Shown here one piece after another: positions 20,667 to 27,477 of a stretch of DNA of 48,170 nucleotides. The notes beneath the pieces were generated by a model. It was not told where the DNA came from, searched no databases, and worked only from the letters and a program-made list of their open reading frames with translations. The DNA comes from an uncultured Rhodospirillales bacterium. Its GTDB lineage: Bacteria > Pseudomonadota > Alphaproteobacteria > Azospirillales > Azospirillaceae. A program made the position numbers and the translations under genes. The stretch is taken from positions 1-48,170 of the forward strand of contig CAIOBP010000128.1 in NCBI GenBank assembly GCA_903856295.1. The letters are read 5' to 3'. Position 1 is the stretch's first letter. The number at the start of each line of letters is the position of its first letter.

Positions 20667-21878
20667 ATGGAATCCGAGGAAGGCTTCAATCTCGCGATCC
20701 GGCGCATGCTGAGAACATCGAGCACCTATTACGTGCTCCACGTCGCCTATAGCGCCTTCGGCTTCCTGCGCAACAACCCGGACTTGTTACAGCTCCTGCA
20801 AAATACCACTGAAGACACGGTTCAGCCCCATGGCGGCGCGATTTATCAGATGCGCCGGGGCGATCAATTCGTGGTGTTCAACGAGTCGGCCGGCTCGAAG
20901 GTCGCGACCATGGCCGACAACATCACCGCCGCCGCCTTTCCCGACCGCAAGGCCGGCGACGCCGATGCCGACAAGATACTGGCCCGGGTGTTCCACATCC
21001 CGCAGGACTATCTGGACCTGCGGCGGGCCGCCAGCGTCTATCTCGACGCCACCGGCGCACCGACCATGCTCGCCCCCGCTCCCGCCGCCGGCCCCGAGAT
21101 CCGGGCGCCGCAGCCCGACCTCGAGGGTCCCCTGACGGCGGAGGCGCTCCATCGCATCGAGACCGGGCTCGCGGAGACCGACATCACGCCCTACATCCGC
21201 TCCCAGACCATCTACGAGCTGGATGCCCAGAACCAGTGGCAGCCGCTGTTCGAGGAGTATTACACCAGCATCGCCGAGCTTCAGCGCGACAAGTTTCCCA
21301 GGATGGTCCTGCGCCCCGGCGACCGGATGTTCATGGAGCTGTGCCGGGTGCTCGACCGCCGCAGCGTCCCCGAGATCATCCGCCGCCATCGTGGCAGGCC
21401 GGTCGACCGGATCAGCCTCAACCTCTCGCTCAGCGCCTTCAGCAGCCCCATCTTCACCAAGTATATCAAGGACACCCCGGAGTACGAGCGCGAGACCATG
21501 ATTCTCGAGATCAACCGCTCCGATCTGCTGCACCACCCGCGCGACACCGTCAAGGCGCTGCGGGCGATGCGCGAGGCCAGCTTCGGCATCGCCCTCGACG
21601 GCATCACGCTGGACTTGCTGGCGCTGACCAATCTGCACCGGGTCGACTTCGATTATATCAAGATCGCCATCACCCCCTCGACCATGTGGCTGCTCAAGGA
21701 CGGCGATTGCGTGGCGTCGCTGAAAAAACTGCCCCGGGAAAAGATCATTCTCTGCCGCTGCGAGAAGGACTCGGCGCTGACCGTCGGTCAGGCCTTCCAT
21801 ATGAACAAGTACCAGGGCTGGGTGATCGACCGGCTGGCCGCTGGCAAGGGCGCGGCCGAAGACCCGGTGCACTCATGA
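20667..21878 (+). CDS. Degenerate EAL-domain protein (probably non-catalytic)
   Basis: Product of 403 residues, cytoplasmic, with no membrane segment. The C-terminal half (about 150-390) has the outline of an EAL cyclic-di-GMP phosphodiesterase: 'DRISLNLSLSAFSSPIF' (as the N-site strand), 'TMILEINRSDLL' (where active enzymes have EITE), 'FGIALDGITLD' (for FGxDDFGTG) and 'RVDFDYIKI' (for DxxKID). The EAL triplet itself and the double-aspartate metal site are missing, so hydrolysis of c-di-GMP is unlikely. The N-terminal 130 residues ('MLRTSSTYYVLHVAYSAFGF...') are unrecognised and end in a proline/alanine linker. Its stop overlaps the start of the next gene (ATGA). Likely a c-di-GMP receptor or scaffold; this role is inferred. 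Confidence 0.72.
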   Translation: MESEEGFNLAIRRMLRTSSTYYVLHVAYSAFGFLRNNPDLLQLLQNTTEDTVQPHGGAIYQMRRGDQFVVFNESAGSKVATMADNITAAAFPDRKAGDADADKILARVFHIPQDYLDLRRAASVYLDATGAPTMLAPAPAAGPEIRAPQPDLEGPLTAEALHRIETGLAETDITPYIRSQTIYELDAQNQWQPLFEEYYTSIAELQRDKFPRMVLRPGDRMFMELCRVLDRRSVPEIIRRHRGRPVDRISLNLSLSAFSSPIFTKYIKDTPEYERETMILEINRSDLLHHPRDTVKALRAMREASFGIALDGITLDLLALTNLHRVDFDYIKIAITPSTMWLLKDGDCVASLKKLPREKIILCRCEKDSALTVGQAFHMNKYQGWVIDRLAAGKGAAEDPVHS

Positions 21879-22333
21879 GCAAACCCGCCGCCGTCCGGAC
21901 CGCCCTTGCCCTCGCGCTGTTTGTGGCCACGAGCGCCGCCCCGTCCGCGGACGGCGCCCGGGCGCAGCTCTTCGACCCCTACATCATCGGCATGATGGCC
22001 GGGCCGGTCAGCGACGGCCCGTCGGTGCTGCTGCTGAAGAAGCGCGAAGACAAGTTCATGAGCGGCGATACCCTGATCATCGCGTGCAGCGCCGGGGCGG
22101 CTTCCGGCGTGGTCGCCCACAGCCTGCCCGCCCTGGCCGCCCTCGCCACGGGCATCGGCGCGCCGCTGGGCGCCACCGCGCTGCTCGGGACCGGCCTCTT
22201 CGGCTGCGTGATCGGCGCCGGGGCCGGCGCCACCGCCATCGGCACCCAATGGCTGCTCAATCTGCGCCGCCGGGTCTTCTTGGGGGCCGCCCCGGCCGCT
22301 CAGCCCCCGGAGCGCGCCCCGGCCGGGCCATAG
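21875..22333 (+). CDS. Small secreted/membrane hypothetical protein
   Basis: Product of 152 residues. It has a signal peptide (about 1-30, 'TALALALFVATSAAPSADGA') and a hydrophobic, glycine/alanine-rich region from about 68 to 130 that could form two helices ('GVVAHSLPALAALATGIGAPLGATALL', split by glycines, and 'GCVIGAGAGATAIGTQWLL'). It ends in a short basic then proline-rich tail. The start overlaps the EAL-like gene by four bases, so the two are coupled. The last 34 bases overlap the end of the opposite lipoprotein gene. A protein of similar design is encoded at 31011-31391. Function unknown. Confidence 0.7.
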   Translation: MSKPAAVRTALALALFVATSAAPSADGARAQLFDPYIIGMMAGPVSDGPSVLLLKKREDKFMSGDTLIIACSAGAASGVVAHSLPALAALATGIGAPLGATALLGTGLFGCVIGAGAGATAIGTQWLLNLRRRVFLGAAPAAQPPERAPAGP

Positions 22334-22707
22334 ACCGGCGCGGTATAGGCCGGCACCGTCACCACCGGCGGCGTCACCGGAAAGAACGACCACGGCGCCG
22401 GAGGAGCGGTGCCGCCACCCGGCGGCGCCCCCAGACCGGTGAGCTGACCGAGCGGCATCCCCGGCGTCGGAGCCTGGGGCGGCGGAATCGTCACCGCGAC
22501 ATAGGGGGAAAGCCCCCGGCCGCCGCCACGCCCCTCGCCGCTGGCGAAAGGCGGTGCCGGTGCCGGCCGGACATAGGCCACCGGATTGGGCGCGACCTTG
22601 GCCGAGGCCGGATATTCGCAGCCGCCCAGCCCGCCCGTCGCCAAGACCAGCGCCAGCAGCCGCTTCAAGCAAGGCAGCCGCTTCAAGCAAGAAGGAGTAT
22701 CGGTCAA
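22300..22707 (-). CDS. Small proline/glycine-rich lipoprotein (TTG start)
   Basis: Product of 135 residues. The start is a TTG at 22707 with GGGAGGG eight bases upstream, overlapping the stop of the preceding gene (TTGA). A lipoprotein signal peptide is seen, ending in the lipobox-like 'GGLGGC' near residue 30. The mature part is low-complexity, rich in P, G and A, with no recognisable domain. The n-region contains a perfect 18-bp tandem duplication (22656-22691) that repeats CLKRL. It is co-transcribed with the gene upstream; both products are probably outer-membrane or periplasmic lipoproteins. Confidence 0.6.
   Translation of the reverse strand: MTDTPSCLKRLPCLKRLLALVLATGGLGGCEYPASAKVAPNPVAYVRPAPAPPFASGEGRGGGRGLSPYVAVTIPPPQAPTPGMPLGQLTGLGAPPGGGTAPPAPWSFFPVTPPVVTVPAYTAPVYGPAGARSGG
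22656..22691. repeat. 18-bp perfect tandem duplication inside a signal-peptide coding region
   Basis: GCAGCCGCTTCAAGCAAG occurs twice, at 22656-22673 and 22674-22691. It keeps the frame and doubles the basic n-region of the lipoprotein signal peptide. Confidence 0.95.
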
Positions 22708-23237
22708 TGGTCGGGCCCTCCCGGTTCATGGGGCCGGTCGCTGAACGACGGCTCCGACTTGGATGGCGCGGGCGGCGCCGGCGGCTCGGGCGGCTTCGGC
22801 CTCGGCGCGGTGATGATGCCCGAGGAGTGGACCACCCGCGGCATCACGGTGACCCGCTGCACCGGCTGTTCGATCACCGAGGAGTACCAGCGGTTGGTGC
22901 GGCTGCCCATGCTGGCGAGCTGCCCGGCCCGCGAGAAGAACAAATGAATGGTATCGACCATCTCGGCGCGGGTGGTGCCGTTGGGAAACCGGGTCTCGGC
23001 TTGAATCACCGGGATGGGGTAGGAATAAACCAGCTCGTAGGTCTGGGTCAGCATGTCGAATCGCGGTCCGATCGCCGGCCAGCCGAGCATCGCCACCACG
23101 TCGTCCTGATGAACGCCGAGGGAAAAGATGTAGGCCGGCTCGATGGTCACGTGTTCGCCACGTTCGGAGGCGGGCACGCACCCGGCCAGCACCGGAGCCA
23201 GCAGCGCCATCAACCCGATCAGCCGTCGCATCGCCAT
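22704..23237 (-). CDS. BamE/SmpA-like lipoprotein (fold inferred)
   Basis: Product of 177 residues from the ATG at 23237 (GGGAGC upstream). The signal peptide MAMRRLIGLMALLAPVLAGC ends in a clear lipobox (LAGC). The following 'YIFSLGVHQDDVVAMLGWPA' resembles the 'G.s..eV..llG.P' turn of the BamE/SmpA fold, and 'ELVYSYPIPVIQAETRFPNG' the next strands. The C-terminal 35 residues are proline-rich. It precedes the small lipoprotein gene with a 4-base overlap. It is probably a periplasmic or outer-membrane lipoprotein, but not the housekeeping BamE itself. Confidence 0.65.
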   Translation of the reverse strand: MAMRRLIGLMALLAPVLAGCVPASERGEHVTIEPAYIFSLGVHQDDVVAMLGWPAIGPRFDMLTQTYELVYSYPIPVIQAETRFPNGTTRAEMVDTIHLFFSRAGQLASMGSRTNRWYSSVIEQPVQRVTVMPRVVHSSGIITAPRPKPPEPPAPPAPSKSEPSFSDRPHEPGGPDH

Positions 23238-23310
23238 CGCACGTGCTCCCATCAGCGCCAGTGTTCCGCTCTGCCCGATGGCCATTCAAGAATCGCGCCA
23301 CCTTCACCAC

Positions 23311-23354
23311 AGAGCGGCTTCACGCTGCGGGATGCCCCCTTCGCGACCCGCTCT
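23311..23354. repeat. 44-bp imperfect palindromic element, copy 2
   Basis: Inverted ends AGAGCGG (23311-23317) and CCGCTCT (23348-23354), interior TTCACGCTGCG shared with copy 1 at 13851-13909. Its right arm runs into the stop codon of gpsA (TAG on the minus strand at 23353-23355), so it forms the gene's 3' end. Confidence 0.65.
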
Positions 23355-24357
23355 ATTCGCCCCGGAACGGCCGGGCGAGCAATCCCTCGATGACCTCGCC
23401 GATCTGCGCGCCCCGGTTCAGGATGGCATCGACCGCGGCGCAGATCGGCATATCGACTCCGATCCGCTCGGCCAGCGCCACCACCGCCGCGGCGCTGTGA
23501 ACCCCTTCGGCGACGGTCTGGCGCTCGCCGAGAATATCAGCCAGCGGCCGGCCCTCGCCCAGCGCCACCCCCAGGGAATTGTTGCGCGATTGCCGGCTGG
23601 TGCAGGTGAGGGTCAGATCGCCCAGCCCCGAAAGGCCCATCAGGGTCTCGGCCCGGCCGCCCAGCGCCACCCCGAGCCGCACCATCTCGGCCAGACCGCG
23701 GGTGATCAGGGCGGCGCGGGCATTGTCGCCGAAGCGCCGCCCCTCGACCACGCCGCAGGCGATGGCCAGCACGTTCTTGACCGCGCCGCCGATCTGGGCG
23801 CCGACGGTGTCGTCGGAGAGATAGGGCCGGAACATCCGCCCGCCCAGCGCCGCGACCAGCCGCCCGCCGAGCGCGGTGTCGGCACAAGCCAGCGTCACCG
23901 CCGTCGGCAGCCCCTGCGCCACCTCCGCCGCGAAGGTCGGCCCCGAGAGCACGGCCAGCGGCGCGTCGGGCAGCACCGCGCCCACGACCTCGCTCATCAA
24001 GGCCGAGGTCCCGAGTTCGATGCCCTTGGCGCAAATCACCAGCGGCGTGCCGGCGGCGAGAAACGGCGCCAGCGCCCGCCCGACCGCCTGGAGATGCTGG
24101 GCCGGCGCCACCAGCAGCACGGCGTCGGTCCCGGCCACCTCCGCCAGCCGGCCGGTGGCGCGGATGGCCGGATCCAGCGGCACGCCGGCCAGAAACCGGC
24201 AGTTCTCATGCCGCTGATTGACGGTGTCCACGACGTCGGACTCGCGCGCCCACAGCACCACCGGCCGGCCGGCCCGCGCCGCCGCCTGCGCCAAGGCGGT
24301 GCCCCAAGCACCGCCGCCGACCACCCCGACCCGCCCGATCTCCGTCGAAACCACCAC
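23353..24357 (-). CDS. gpsA: Glycerol-3-phosphate dehydrogenase [NAD(P)+]
   Basis: Reduces dihydroxyacetone phosphate to sn-glycerol-3-phosphate for phospholipid synthesis; cytoplasmic. From the GTG at 24357 (GGGGGG six bases upstream) it has 334 residues. The Rossmann loop 'VGVVGGGAWGTALAQAAARA' is at the N-terminus. Family marks follow: 'LSGPTFAAEVAQGLPTAV', 'GGAVKNVLAIACGVVEG' (catalytic lysine) and 'GLSGLGDLTLTCTSRQSRN'. A second in-frame GTG directly follows the first. It is divergent from the lysR gene. Confidence 0.96.
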   Translation of the reverse strand: MVVSTEIGRVGVVGGGAWGTALAQAAARAGRPVVLWARESDVVDTVNQRHENCRFLAGVPLDPAIRATGRLAEVAGTDAVLLVAPAQHLQAVGRALAPFLAAGTPLVICAKGIELGTSALMSEVVGAVLPDAPLAVLSGPTFAAEVAQGLPTAVTLACADTALGGRLVAALGGRMFRPYLSDDTVGAQIGGAVKNVLAIACGVVEGRRFGDNARAALITRGLAEMVRLGVALGGRAETLMGLSGLGDLTLTCTSRQSRNNSLGVALGEGRPLADILGERQTVAEGVHSAAAVVALAERIGVDMPICAAVDAILNRGAQIGEVIEGLLARPFRGE

Positions 24358-24531
24358 CGTCCGCCCCCCTGCCACACCACGCGATCGGCCAGTCTCGCAA
24401 ACCCCGCGAACGGAGACAAGGGGCACTCCGTCACAATCCCCCGATGAGCCCTGTGCTTTCCTGTTGCCCTGCGGTATATTCTTGATCAAACTGCAAATCC
24501 GCCAAACTGAGACTTCGAGAACGAGGACGCG

Positions 24532-25422
24532 ATGGACTGGGACAAACTGCGGGTCTTCCACGCGGTGGCCGAAGCGGGAAGCTTCACCCACGCCGGCGAA
24601 TCCCTCAACCTCAGCCAATCGGCGGTCAGCCGCCAGATCAGCGCCCTTGAGGAGAGCCTGAGCGTGCCGCTCTTCCACCGGCACGCCCGCGGCCTGATCC
24701 TGACCGAGCAGGGTGAACTGCTGTTCCGCACCGCCCGCGACGTCTTCGCCAAGCTGTCGATGACCGAGGCCATGCTCTCGGACAGCCGCGAACAGCCCAA
24801 GGGACCGCTGAAGGTCACCACCACCGTCGCCTTCGGCACCACGTGGCTGGCGCCGCGCATCCGCGAGTTCCTGGAACTCTATCCCGACATCCAGCTGACC
24901 CTGCTGGTCGACGACAACGAACTGGATCTGGCCATGCGCGAGGCCGACATCGCCATCCGCATGAACACCCCGCGCCAGCCCGACCTGATCCAGCGCCACC
25001 TGATGACCCTGCGCTTCCACGTCTTCGCGCACATCAACTACCTCAAGCGGCGCGGCACGCCCAAAACCGCCGCCGAACTGGACCAGCACGACATCATCAC
25101 CTTCACCGACGACAACCGGCCGCTGATCACCGGCATCAACCTGCTGATGGAATCCGGCAGCGGCGGCCAGACGGCACGCAAGCCGGTGCTGCGGGTCAAC
25201 AACATGCACGCGATCTTCCGCGCCGTCGAAAGCGGCCTCGGCATCGCCGTGCTGCCCGACTACATGGTCGAGGGCCTGCCGGAAATCGTCAAGATTCTGC
25301 CCGAGGTCGAAACGCCCAAACTTGAGTCGTTCTTCGTCTATGCCGAGGAACTCCGCCAATCCAAACGCATCGCCGTCTTCCGCGACTTCCTGGTGCGCAA
25401 GGTCGCGGAGTCGGTGTTCTGA
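24532..25422 (+). CDS. LysR-family transcriptional regulator
   Basis: DNA-binding regulator of 296 residues. The winged helix-turn-helix (about 1-60) reads 'MDWDKLRVFHAVAEAGSFTH' and 'LSQSAVSRQISALEESLSV'. The C-terminal LysR substrate-binding domain (about 90-290) has the standard opening 'GPLKVTTTVAFGTTWLAPRI'. It is divergent from gpsA and 29 bases upstream of a hemerythrin gene, with which it may be co-transcribed. The ligand is unknown. TATATT at 24475-24480 could be part of its promoter. Confidence 0.93.
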   Translation: MDWDKLRVFHAVAEAGSFTHAGESLNLSQSAVSRQISALEESLSVPLFHRHARGLILTEQGELLFRTARDVFAKLSMTEAMLSDSREQPKGPLKVTTTVAFGTTWLAPRIREFLELYPDIQLTLLVDDNELDLAMREADIAIRMNTPRQPDLIQRHLMTLRFHVFAHINYLKRRGTPKTAAELDQHDIITFTDDNRPLITGINLLMESGSGGQTARKPVLRVNNMHAIFRAVESGLGIAVLPDYMVEGLPEIVKILPEVETPKLESFFVYAEELRQSKRIAVFRDFLVRKVAESVF

Positions 25423-25451
25423 TCACCTCTGCTCATTGAAGAAACCCGCAC

Positions 25452-25910
25452 ATGATCGAATGGCGCGATACGATGGAAATTGGCGTCTCGGCAATCGATG
25501 CCGAGCACAGACATTTAATCGAATTCGCCAATCTGGTTGCAAGACTGCCTAAAGGCCGCAGCCAGCGGCTTGCCACGATGAATTTGTTGTCCGATCTGCG
25601 CGAACTCTTCCGCCAGCATTTCGAGCAGGAAGAGGATTTGATGTTCCGGGTTGAATATCCGAAGGTCGACAAGCATCTGCTGATGCATTGCACGATGATG
25701 ACCCAGTTCGATATGTGCCTGCAAAACTCCGAGCACGACAGTTCCGTGCTGGACACGCTGGCGCTGGTAACCGACTGGATCGTCAACCATATCAAAACCG
25801 AGGATACCAGCCTGGCATCCTTCATCTTTCAAAGGCGGCAGGCCGTGGCCCTGGCGAAGGCCAAGACCAAGCCCAAAGCCGCCCCCAAACAGGTCGCCGG
25901 CAAGCGATAG
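25452..25910 (+). CDS. Bacteriohemerythrin-like protein
   Basis: Oxygen-binding or oxygen-sensing di-iron four-helix bundle, 152 residues, cytoplasmic. The iron ligands are visible: 'SAIDAEHRHLIEF' (helix A histidine), 'FRQHFEQEEDLM' (H and E), 'HLLMHCTMM' (HxxxH) and 'NHIKTEDTSL' (HxxxxD type). The C-terminus is a lysine/alanine tail (KAKTKPKAAPKQVAGKR). Its codon use is noticeably less GC-rich than the neighbours. It follows the LysR gene by 29 bases, which suggests joint expression. Such proteins in related bacteria bind or deliver O2. Confidence 0.88.
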   Translation: MIEWRDTMEIGVSAIDAEHRHLIEFANLVARLPKGRSQRLATMNLLSDLRELFRQHFEQEEDLMFRVEYPKVDKHLLMHCTMMTQFDMCLQNSEHDSSVLDTLALVTDWIVNHIKTEDTSLASFIFQRRQAVALAKAKTKPKAAPKQVAGKR

Positions 25911-25933
25911 CCCCCCACCGCCGGACGCGGCGG

Positions 25934-26275
25934 CTACTTGACGACCGTGACCTTGTAGAATTCGTCGGCGTCGCCCATCACATTGCCCTCGCCGTCGACG
26001 GCCTTGCTCTTCCGGACCCGGACGCTGACCTTGACGCCGACGAATTGCGCTGGCATCGCCTGATGTTCGGCCCAGGGGCGGCAAATATCGCTGGCGCACA
26101 GGGCGGAATGCTCCGCGCCCTTGGCGTCCTTGATCGTCAGCCAGCAATTGTCGCCGCAGTCGAAGCGCTGAATCCGTCCGTCCAGCGACGCGTCGGCGGT
26201 CCCGGCGAAGGCGGCCGCCTGCATGACCAGCGGCAGAACCAACCCGGCGACCCCGAGCCTGACAAGGCTTCCCAT
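25934..26275 (-). CDS. Secreted hypothetical protein with two cysteine pairs
   Basis: Product of 113 residues from the ATG at 26275; an in-frame ATG at 26296 is also possible. The signal peptide is 'MGSLVRLGVAGLVLPLVMQA' with cleavage likely after AFAG or nearby. The mature part has four cysteines, in 'RFDCGDNCWLTIKD' and 'SALCASDICRPW', suited to two disulfides, and a strand-rich C-terminal half ('FVGVKVSVRVRKS', 'FYKVTVVK') that would fit a small OB-like fold. No family is recognised. It converges on the hemerythrin gene. Confidence 0.6.
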   Translation of the reverse strand: MGSLVRLGVAGLVLPLVMQAAAFAGTADASLDGRIQRFDCGDNCWLTIKDAKGAEHSALCASDICRPWAEHQAMPAQFVGVKVSVRVRKSKAVDGEGNVMGDADEFYKVTVVK

Positions 26276-26382
26276 ATCCTGTGCTCCCGTCCGCATGCCG
26301 GCGCTCCCGGCCAGTGGCATAACTCCACAAGCGGGCGCGCAAACCAACAAGTTTTATGGCCTTTCCCGACCAACCGCCCGCC

Positions 26383-26410
26383 TTGACAACACGGTGGCGT
26401 CCTTTAAGAT
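26383..26410 (+). promoter_or_regulatory. Sigma-70-type promoter of the response regulator operon
   Basis: TTGACA (26383-26388, perfect consensus), 16 bases, TAAGAT (26405-26410). It lies 64 bases before the ATG at 26474. A CtrA-type box follows at once, so the expected start point would be inside or just after that box. Confidence 0.6.
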
Positions 26411-26426
26411 GTTAAGCGGATGTTAA
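26411..26426. promoter_or_regulatory. CtrA-type box (TTAA-N7-TTAAC)
   Basis: GTTAAGCGGATGTTAA on the plus strand, which is TTAACATCCGCTTAAC on the minus strand: a perfect match to the known CtrA consensus TTAA-N7-TTAAC. It directly follows the -10 element of the promoter at 26383-26410. A third TTAA lies at 26404-26407. Placement over the start point would suit repression, or activation of another start site. Confidence 0.6.
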
Positions 26427-26473
26427 TGGAGCGGGGCCGTCGGCGCCCCGTATTTGGTGTCGAGGACAGGACG

Positions 26474-26851
26474 ATGAATGGCGACGAGACTTTTCTGATC
26501 GTCGACGACGCGCGGCTCGCGCGCAAGATGGTGCGATCATTTGTGGCCAAGGCGCGTCCCGACCTCACGATCTTCGAGGCGGGGGATGGCGAGGAGGCGC
26601 TGAAGGTTTTGAGTGGAATCAAGGAGCTTCATTACGCCACCATCGACTACAACATGCCCGGCATGAACGGCATCGACCTTGCGAAGATCGTCAAGGAGCG
26701 CTGCCCGACGGCCCGGATCGCCCTGCTGACCGCCAATGTCCAGGCGCCCCTGCGCAAGCGGGCGGCCGACATCGCGGTCGGCTTCATCGACAAGCCGATC
26801 AACGAGGCCAAGATCGCCGCCTTCGTCACCCAGACGGCCACGATCCCATGA
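26474..26851 (+). CDS. Single-domain response regulator (CheY-like)
   Basis: Receiver-only protein of 125 residues. The ATG at 26474 has GAGGACAGG upstream; earlier in-frame codons precede the ribosome-binding site. Acidic pocket 'LIVDDARLA' (D11, D12), phospho-acceptor D58 in 'TIDYNMPGMNG', switch threonine in 'ALLTANV' and lysine in 'FIDKPIN' (about K107) are all intact, so it should be phosphorylated. It has no output domain. Its stop overlaps the cheC start (ATGA). Likely the phosphate carrier or sink between the kinase and CheC encoded next. Confidence 0.92.
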   Translation: MNGDETFLIVDDARLARKMVRSFVAKARPDLTIFEAGDGEEALKVLSGIKELHYATIDYNMPGMNGIDLAKIVKERCPTARIALLTANVQAPLRKRAADIAVGFIDKPINEAKIAAFVTQTATIP

Positions 26852-27477
26852 GCGGCGTCTTCCACCTGCGCCCCGAGGTCCGCGACGCGCTGACCGAGAT
26901 TTTCAACATCGGAATCGGCCATGCCGCCGGCGTCCTCAGCGAACTGGTCAACGATGAAATCCTGCTGACCGTTCCGGAACTCGGCCTGACCCGGCACACC
27001 GACTTCGCCGCCATCGCCGGCAAGCTGTGGCACGAGCCGGCGAGCATCGTCCGCCAGTCCTTTCAGGGGCCGTTCCGGGGCGATGCGCTACTGATCTTTC
27101 CCGCCCGCGAGAGCCTGGAGCTGGTGCGGATTCTGCTGGCCGAGCCGACACCCATCGAGTCGATGACCGAGCTGGAGCGGGAAGCCCTGCTCGAGGTCGG
27201 CAACATCATCCTCAATGCCTGCCTGTCCTGCATCGCCGATCTGCTGGAACAGGAAATCACCAACGCCCTGCCGCTGTATCTCGAATCGGATCCCGGCAGC
27301 CTGGTCAATTCGCTGATCGCCGACCCCGACTGGTATGTGATCTTCATCCGCATCGATTTCACGGTCAAACGTCACAACATGCGCGGCAACATCCTGTTCG
27401 TGCTCGACGTTCCGGCGGCGGACGCCTTCAGCGCGGCGGTGGAAAAGCTGGTGGATCATTTCGAGTCGGAGCCATGA
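26848..27477 (+). CDS. CheC-type phosphatase of response regulators
   Basis: Product of 209 residues, the normal length for CheC. Both family active-site copies with the E-x-x-N pattern are present: 'LTEIFNIGIGHAAGVLSELV' (E17, N20) and 'REALLEVGNIILNACLSCIA' (E116, N119). CheC proteins dephosphorylate CheY-P. Here the CheY partner is presumably the receiver protein encoded just upstream, which overlaps by four bases; the kinase gene downstream overlaps likewise. No methyl-accepting protein, CheA or CheW gene is nearby, so this looks like a CheC used outside a classical chemotaxis cluster. Confidence 0.85.
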   Translation: MSGVFHLRPEVRDALTEIFNIGIGHAAGVLSELVNDEILLTVPELGLTRHTDFAAIAGKLWHEPASIVRQSFQGPFRGDALLIFPARESLELVRILLAEPTPIESMTELEREALLEVGNIILNACLSCIADLLEQEITNALPLYLESDPGSLVNSLIADPDWYVIFIRIDFTVKRHNMRGNILFVLDVPAADAFSAAVEKLVDHFESEP

